Below the pieces are notes generated by a model. That model was not told the origin of the DNA. It saw nothing but the letters and a program-made list of their open reading frames with translations, and searched no databases. A stretch of 9,287 bases of DNA, from positions 1 to 9,287 of the forward strand of contig CAYTPZ010000054.1 in NCBI GenBank assembly GCA_964440095.1. Direction: 5' to 3'. The DNA comes from JACNKJ01 sp964440095. GTDB taxonomy: Bacteria; Krumholzibacteriota; Krumholzibacteriia; JACNKJ01. Positions within the stretch are counted from its first letter, which is position 1, and each line of letters opens with the position of its first letter. Of the stretch, positions 5,556-9,287 are shown in pieces. Both the position numbers and the translations under genes were made by a program.

Positions 5556-8500
5556 TTAGAGATTCGTCAGCCAGAAGTCGCGAGGATAGAGCCGATGCAC
5601 GGTTTGGGGCTCTTCCACCGCGGCAATGTAGGCCTCGAGGGATTCAAACTGCGCTTCCGGTCCGATGAGGAAAAAGACGCCGTCGGAGCTTTCGCTCAAG
5701 GGTTTCCCATAACCGATGAGCACGCTGCCGTAAACTTCGTCCAGGCGATCCTGCATGTCCGGCATCAATTCACCCCAACCACGAAGGTTTAAAACCTCGC
5801 CGCGAAATTCGCGAACGCGATCGGGACCAAAGCCATCGGTGATGTCGGCGGCCATGGCCTGTCCACGCGATTCGTATCCCGCCGCGGCGCGCGAGCGACC
5901 GAACATACCGGCGATGGAGTATTCCTCGTGACTGGCGTCCAACTCGGTTTCTTCGAGCACACCCACCACGAAACGCATGGTTTCGGCCACGTCCGGACAA
6001 CGCTCGGCGTAGTAACTGGTCATGCCCGTGTTTTCGCGATAGCCGAAGCCGTTACTGTAGGCTAGGCCCGCCGCCCAGGTACGCATGAAGAAACCGTGGC
6101 CGCCGCCGCCGCCAAAGAGCCGGCCGGTGAGCGCGCCCAAGGCCGATTCACGATCAGCCTGCCAATGATCGGCCACACGCGCCGAGAAGAGCAGGGTGCC
6201 ATTACGCGTGTTCTCGTTGACCAGGCCAGCAAAGGTTGGTGGCGTATCGAAACCGCTACGCTCCTGATAGCGCTCCAGGATGTAGTCGCGACGAGCGTAT
6301 TCCTGCACCTCGGCTTTACCCTTGCCGGAGAACTCGTCGAGAAAAGATTCGATGAGGGCGAGCTTATCTTCACGATCCCGTGAATTGGACACCAGGGAAA
6401 GCCGTGCGTTTTCCGCGTTCGCCACGAGAGCGAGCACATCCTTGACATCTTCGAAGGCCTGGGCCGGCGGCGTAGCCAGTTCGCGGCGAATCATGCTACA
6501 AAGCGCCACCCAGTCTTCTGAAAGGCTGGCGTCGGGTACAGCGATGAGGGATGCCCTCAAGGATGCGGCGATGTCGGCCTCGATGCCATCCTCGGCTGCG
6601 CCTTCGAGCAGGGCGCTAAGTTCTTCACGATCGCGATCGCGACCGCGCCGTTCCAGGTCGTCAAGATAGCGTTCGCCATCAGCGTTGGGTTCGGTGAAAC
6701 GCCACTTGAGACGCAACAACTGGTGAGTCTGGGTCAGGAAGGATGCGGCACTAAGGTAGAGAGGATCACTCTGATAGCGATAGGCCGCGGCCGGGTCGCT
6801 CACCCAAGATTCTTCGCTGCCCTGCATGCGCGTGCGCAGGCGGTGAAGACGCTGATCGAGAAGATCGCGCAGGCGGGCGAGGTTGTCATTGTCCAGGAGC
6901 GGCGAAGTAAGGGAAGCGCGCATCCATTCGAGCCCGCGATCGATTTCATCCGCCTGACTCGCACTGAAACTTAGAGCCAGCTCCACGCGACCTGTCTCGG
7001 CGTTGGTATCGAGGTTCGCACCGTAGGATAACAGCTCGGCACGCAGGCGCTTCTCCATTTCATCGTATTCGACGCGCTCGCCGTCCAATTCCACACCCAC
7101 CCCACGAATGAGTCTGGGCAACAAGGGAACGTAGACAAGATGCTCGGCCGGAATCACGTCCAGACGGAAGTGAATCTGAAGCGTTGAAGTGCTCATGTTT
7201 TCGAAGGTGGATGCCACCATTTCGGCACCGTTACTTAGCTGCAATGTTTCGTATTGCAGTTGCTCATCCAATTCCATAGGCGGACTGTCCATGAAGCTGG
7301 GCAAGGTCTCTTCAGCGTAGATGGCTTCGAGCTCGGCGGTGTCCGCTTCGAAATCATCGCGGAATTTCTTCAGAGCCTTTTGCGGATCCTTCTCATCGTA
7401 CTGCTCTTGCACATTCGCCACCGCAGCGATTAGACGCGCGTCCTTCGACTCCCGAGCTCGAGTGATCATTGAAGGATCGGGATGCACACCCATCACGTAG
7501 GGATCGGCATCGAGCAGTCCCCATCCGTCAATTAGATTTCGCCAGCAGTTTTGCTCGCCCGCCAAAGCCTTCTTTGCTTCGGAGAAGTGCGGAGCTAAAA
7601 CCAGTGACTTGCGAAAACCCTCATCGAGCTCCAGAAAGGCCATGATGTCTTGCCAGTTTCTGGCCATTCCGCTTCTGCGGAAGCCAAACTGGGGCGGCGA
7701 ATTCAGAGCACGATCAAGATACTTCCGCGTCTGAACGAGATTGCTGCTCACGCGATCGTTGAAGTCGGCAAGCTCATCGGAGCCCGGTTCAAGCTCGTAA
7801 AGCTTGTGCAACTCTTCCACAATGAGACCGCGTGCGCGGCGGAGGGTGCGACCGTCGATGTTCCGATTGTCGAGGCCATCGAGGCCGAAGAAGATCGGTG
7901 ATCCGGGATCGTCGGACAGATAGCTCCACACCGCGCTTGCCCCCAGATCCACACGCCGGGTTTCCGAGTTGATGAAGAGGTCGTAGAGCTCCGTGCCGGG
8001 GCCGCCGGCGAATCCGTCCAGGAAGAGTTCCAGCATGAACCGGTGGTAGTTGCTCAAGCCATCGCGCGGAGGCCAGGCCACGAGCACTTCGCCGGGATCT
8101 TCGCCATTGTCGCTGGCGTAAGTTCCCACTTGCACGCTGCCTTCGGGCGCAGCATCCGTAACCGGCGGCAGGTCGAAGGCGTTCATACCCACGAAATCGC
8201 TTTCAAGCTTGCCAGGCTCCACGCGATCGAGAATGTCTTCCATGGCGGTGAGCACATCTTCCAGCTCGAAGCTTTCGGGAAGCGATAGGATGATCCCCAT
8301 GTTAGGCAGGCGATAGGTCTTGGCCACGAACTCGCGCATGTGCGCGGGCAGCATAGTGCGCATGGAGTCGGGATGGCCTCCCGAACTGTTAGCCAGCGGA
8401 TGATCCTTGCCGTAGAGCATGTCGCCGATGCCGCCCCACAGCGGGTAGCCGGGCCCTTCGAAGCTGCTGACCATTTCGGTGTAGACCGAGCCCTTTTCCT

Positions 8501-9062
8501 CGAAGTCGAGCTCGCCCTCTGCGTTTTCCACCACGCTCAAGTGTGCCACTTCACGGCGAATTTCCTCGTCGGTGAAATCCGGATTGACCAGCGCGTTCAG
8601 TCGCGCTTCCAGGGTTTGGTAGAAGTTGTCTTCACCGCCGAGAGTGTTGAAGTGATAGACGGTGTTGGTCTGCGCGGTCCAGGCGCTGGCATTGCCCAGA
8701 GTCATCTCTTCCAAGGCGGCCACATAGCGCCCCTGTGTTCCCTTGCCCAGCAGCAGATGCTCGCAGGCATGAGGCTCGCCGCGATCGGAATCCGGTGGGC
8801 TCTTCACCCAGATGAATCCCTGGGGCACCGACTGGATGCGCAGAAGATCCACGATGAAACCCTTGTCCTGCGAAATGAAACGCGCACCCATGGCGCGATC
8901 GGATCCATCCACATAGAGGTTCTCGGTGGTGAAGCCACTGATGGCCTGACCATGCTCGAGCCCTTCCAAGCCATCCCCACCCTCGAGCGCGAACTTGAAC
9001 ATGAACATGAACAGGGCGAAGACAAAAAGTGCGGCAATCACGGGAATGAGGGGCTTCTTCAT
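5556..9062 (-). CDS. Membrane-anchored M16 family (PreP/insulinase-like) zinc metallopeptidase, 1168 aa
   Basis: The N terminus, MKKPLIPVIAALFVFALFMF and about six more hydrophobic residues, is a signal-anchor with no clear cleavage site. The enzyme probably faces the periplasm. The inverted zinc motif HACEH (98-102) gives His98, catalytic Glu101 and His102. Glu196 in SVYTEM, 94 residues on, matches the third zinc ligand of presequence proteases (NEM motif). SSGGHP (226-231) followed by FVAKTYRLPN is also typical of M16C. A charged helical linker lies near 540-588, and the second half carries the non-catalytic M16 folds. Arg994 and Tyr1002 near the end resemble the substrate-binding R/Y pair of M16 enzymes. 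All catalytic residues look intact. Known role of the family: degradation of unstructured peptides inside a closed chamber. A role in clearing periplasmic peptides is inference. The length is somewhat above the roughly 1000 aa of PreP. The start codon shares one base with the stop of the upstream ArsR gene (TAATG). An unusual feature is a run of five Gly before the R/Y segment. Confidence 0.9.
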   Translation of the reverse strand: MKKPLIPVIAALFVFALFMFMFKFALEGGDGLEGLEHGQAISGFTTENLYVDGSDRAMGARFISQDKGFIVDLLRIQSVPQGFIWVKSPPDSDRGEPHACEHLLLGKGTQGRYVAALEEMTLGNASAWTAQTNTVYHFNTLGGEDNFYQTLEARLNALVNPDFTDEEIRREVAHLSVVENAEGELDFEEKGSVYTEMVSSFEGPGYPLWGGIGDMLYGKDHPLANSSGGHPDSMRTMLPAHMREFVAKTYRLPNMGIILSLPESFELEDVLTAMEDILDRVEPGKLESDFVGMNAFDLPPVTDAAPEGSVQVGTYASDNGEDPGEVLVAWPPRDGLSNYHRFMLELFLDGFAGGPGTELYDLFINSETRRVDLGASAVWSYLSDDPGSPIFFGLDGLDNRNIDGRTLRRARGLIVEELHKLYELEPGSDELADFNDRVSSNLVQTRKYLDRALNSPPQFGFRRSGMARNWQDIMAFLELDEGFRKSLVLAPHFSEAKKALAGEQNCWRNLIDGWGLLDADPYVMGVHPDPSMITRARESKDARLIAAVANVQEQYDEKDPQKALKKFRDDFEADTAELEAIYAEETLPSFMDSPPMELDEQLQYETLQLSNGAEMVASTFENMSTSTLQIHFRLDVIPAEHLVYVPLLPRLIRGVGVELDGERVEYDEMEKRLRAELLSYGANLDTNAETGRVELALSFSASQADEIDRGLEWMRASLTSPLLDNDNLARLRDLLDQRLHRLRTRMQGSEESWVSDPAAAYRYQSDPLYLSAASFLTQTHQLLRLKWRFTEPNADGERYLDDLERRGRDRDREELSALLEGAAEDGIEADIAASLRASLIAVPDASLSEDWVALCSMIRRELATPPAQAFEDVKDVLALVANAENARLSLVSNSRDREDKLALIESFLDEFSGKGKAEVQEYARRDYILERYQERSGFDTPPTFAGLVNENTRNGTLLFSARVADHWQADRESALGALTGRLFGGGGGHGFFMRTWAAGLAYSNGFGYRENTGMTSYYAERCPDVAETMRFVVGVLEETELDASHEEYSIAGMFGRSRAAAGYESRGQAMAADITDGFGPDRVREFRGEVLNLRGWGELMPDMQDRLDEVYGSVLIGYGKPLSESSDGVFFLIGPEAQFESLEAYIAAVEEPQTVHRLYPRDFWLTNL

Positions 9063-9287
9063 TAATCCTCCAGTTCCTCCAGGCGCCCGGCCAAGTGCTC
9101 GTGAAGTGAGCGGCCGGCAATGTCCAGGAGTGCGGATATGTGGGAATCGGCGAGCGAGTAGTATACGCGAGTTCCCTCCTTACGTCGAAGGAGCACGCCT
9201 GATTCGGAGAGTATGGCCAATTGACGAGAAATGTGCGGCTGGCGAAGGCCGGCGGCGGCGGTGACTTCCTGCACAGACTTTTCCCCC
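9062..9287 (-). CDS. ArsR-family winged-helix transcriptional regulator, 5' partial
   Basis: Seventy-four codons plus the TAA stop are visible and the frame remains open to the window edge, so the N terminus is missing. A GTG at 9274 is in frame, but the residues before it (GEKS) continue the helix-turn-helix in family style, so it is not the start. The recognition-helix region is RQPHISRQLAILSESGVL, followed by the wing RRKEGTRVYYSL. The C-terminal helix begins DSHISALL and contains HEH. The DxH pair recalls the alpha-5 metal site of SmtB/CzrA, but the second His pair is not at the canonical spacing, so metal sensing is unproven. Known family role: dimeric repressor released by a metal or other signal, usually autoregulating its operon. 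Here the gene is directly coupled to the M16 peptidase, which is therefore its probable target. Confidence 0.88.
   Translation of the reverse strand, partial: GEKSVQEVTAAAGLRQPHISRQLAILSESGVLLRRKEGTRVYYSLADSHISALLDIAGRSLHEHLAGRLEELED
9067..9080 (-). promoter_or_regulatory. Tandem GGAGG ribosome sites inside the ArsR tail, for the peptidase
   Basis: On the minus strand GGAGG occurs at 9076-9080 and again at 9067-9071, the latter four bases before the ATG at 9062. Both lie in the Glu-rich last codons of the ArsR gene (LEELED). The closer copy is the likely initiation site, and together with the TAATG overlap it suggests termination-reinitiation. Confidence 0.6.

Noticed and set aside
8340..9065. 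A 241-codon plus-strand open frame opposite the peptidase gene
   Set aside because: It is antisense to the N-terminal codons of the peptidase, including the zinc-motif codons, and has no recognisable domain. It is a by-product of GC-rich codon bias.
1..9287. CRISPR array, tRNA, insertion sequence, toxin-antitoxin or defence island
   Set aside because: I saw no regularly spaced repeats, cloverleaf, transposase, paired terminal repeats or nuclease/toxin genes. Nearly all bases are in the five genes described.

Overview
The window is a moderately GC-rich stretch of bacterial chromosome. It carries three transcription blocks and no mobile element, CRISPR array, tRNA or rRNA that I can see. The gene set is a membrane Fe-S electron carrier, a quinone-linked molybdoenzyme and a membrane-anchored zinc peptidase. 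It suggests a respiring Gram-negative-type bacterium, perhaps menaquinone-using. I cannot assign a phylum from this sequence.

Left block, + strand (2-1837): the 3' part of a gene for a multi-span membrane Fe-S protein of the FadF/EMO (DUF224) type. This family takes electrons from ETF flavoprotein or related donors to the quinone pool. The gene starts before the window and ends in a strong intrinsic terminator built on a perfect 26-bp palindrome (1853-1878) plus six T.

Middle block, - strand (5229 to 1883): a two-gene operon converging on the left block. The first gene encodes a DmsA-like Mo-bisPGD oxidoreductase of 670 aa. It has a TTG start set by a GGAGGT ribosome site and no Tat signal. 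It overlaps the next gene by 4 bp (ATGA). The second gene encodes one polypeptide that joins a DmsB-like four-cluster ferredoxin to a DmsC-like membrane anchor. Together they look like a complete catalytic, electron-transfer and anchor module in two proteins. Its electrons would exchange with the quinone pool that the left-hand protein also serves. The substrate is unknown.

Spacer (5230-5555): about 325 bp with no convincing complete gene. It holds two minus-strand hairpins (5491-5519 and 5280-5323, the latter with a U tract), a 63-codon open stretch with coding-like composition but no normal start, and a possible promoter (5249-5278) for the molybdoenzyme operon.

Right block, - strand (9287 to 5556): the 3' part of an ArsR-family winged-helix repressor. 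It is coupled through TAATG to a 1168-aa M16-family (PreP-like) zinc metallopeptidase with an N-terminal membrane anchor. The ArsR protein probably controls its own operon and therefore the peptidase.

Nothing here is a clearly new defence or mobile system. The most unusual points are the DmsB-DmsC fusion beside a signal-less DmsA, the ArsR-M16 coupling, and the odd 5278-5466 spacer.
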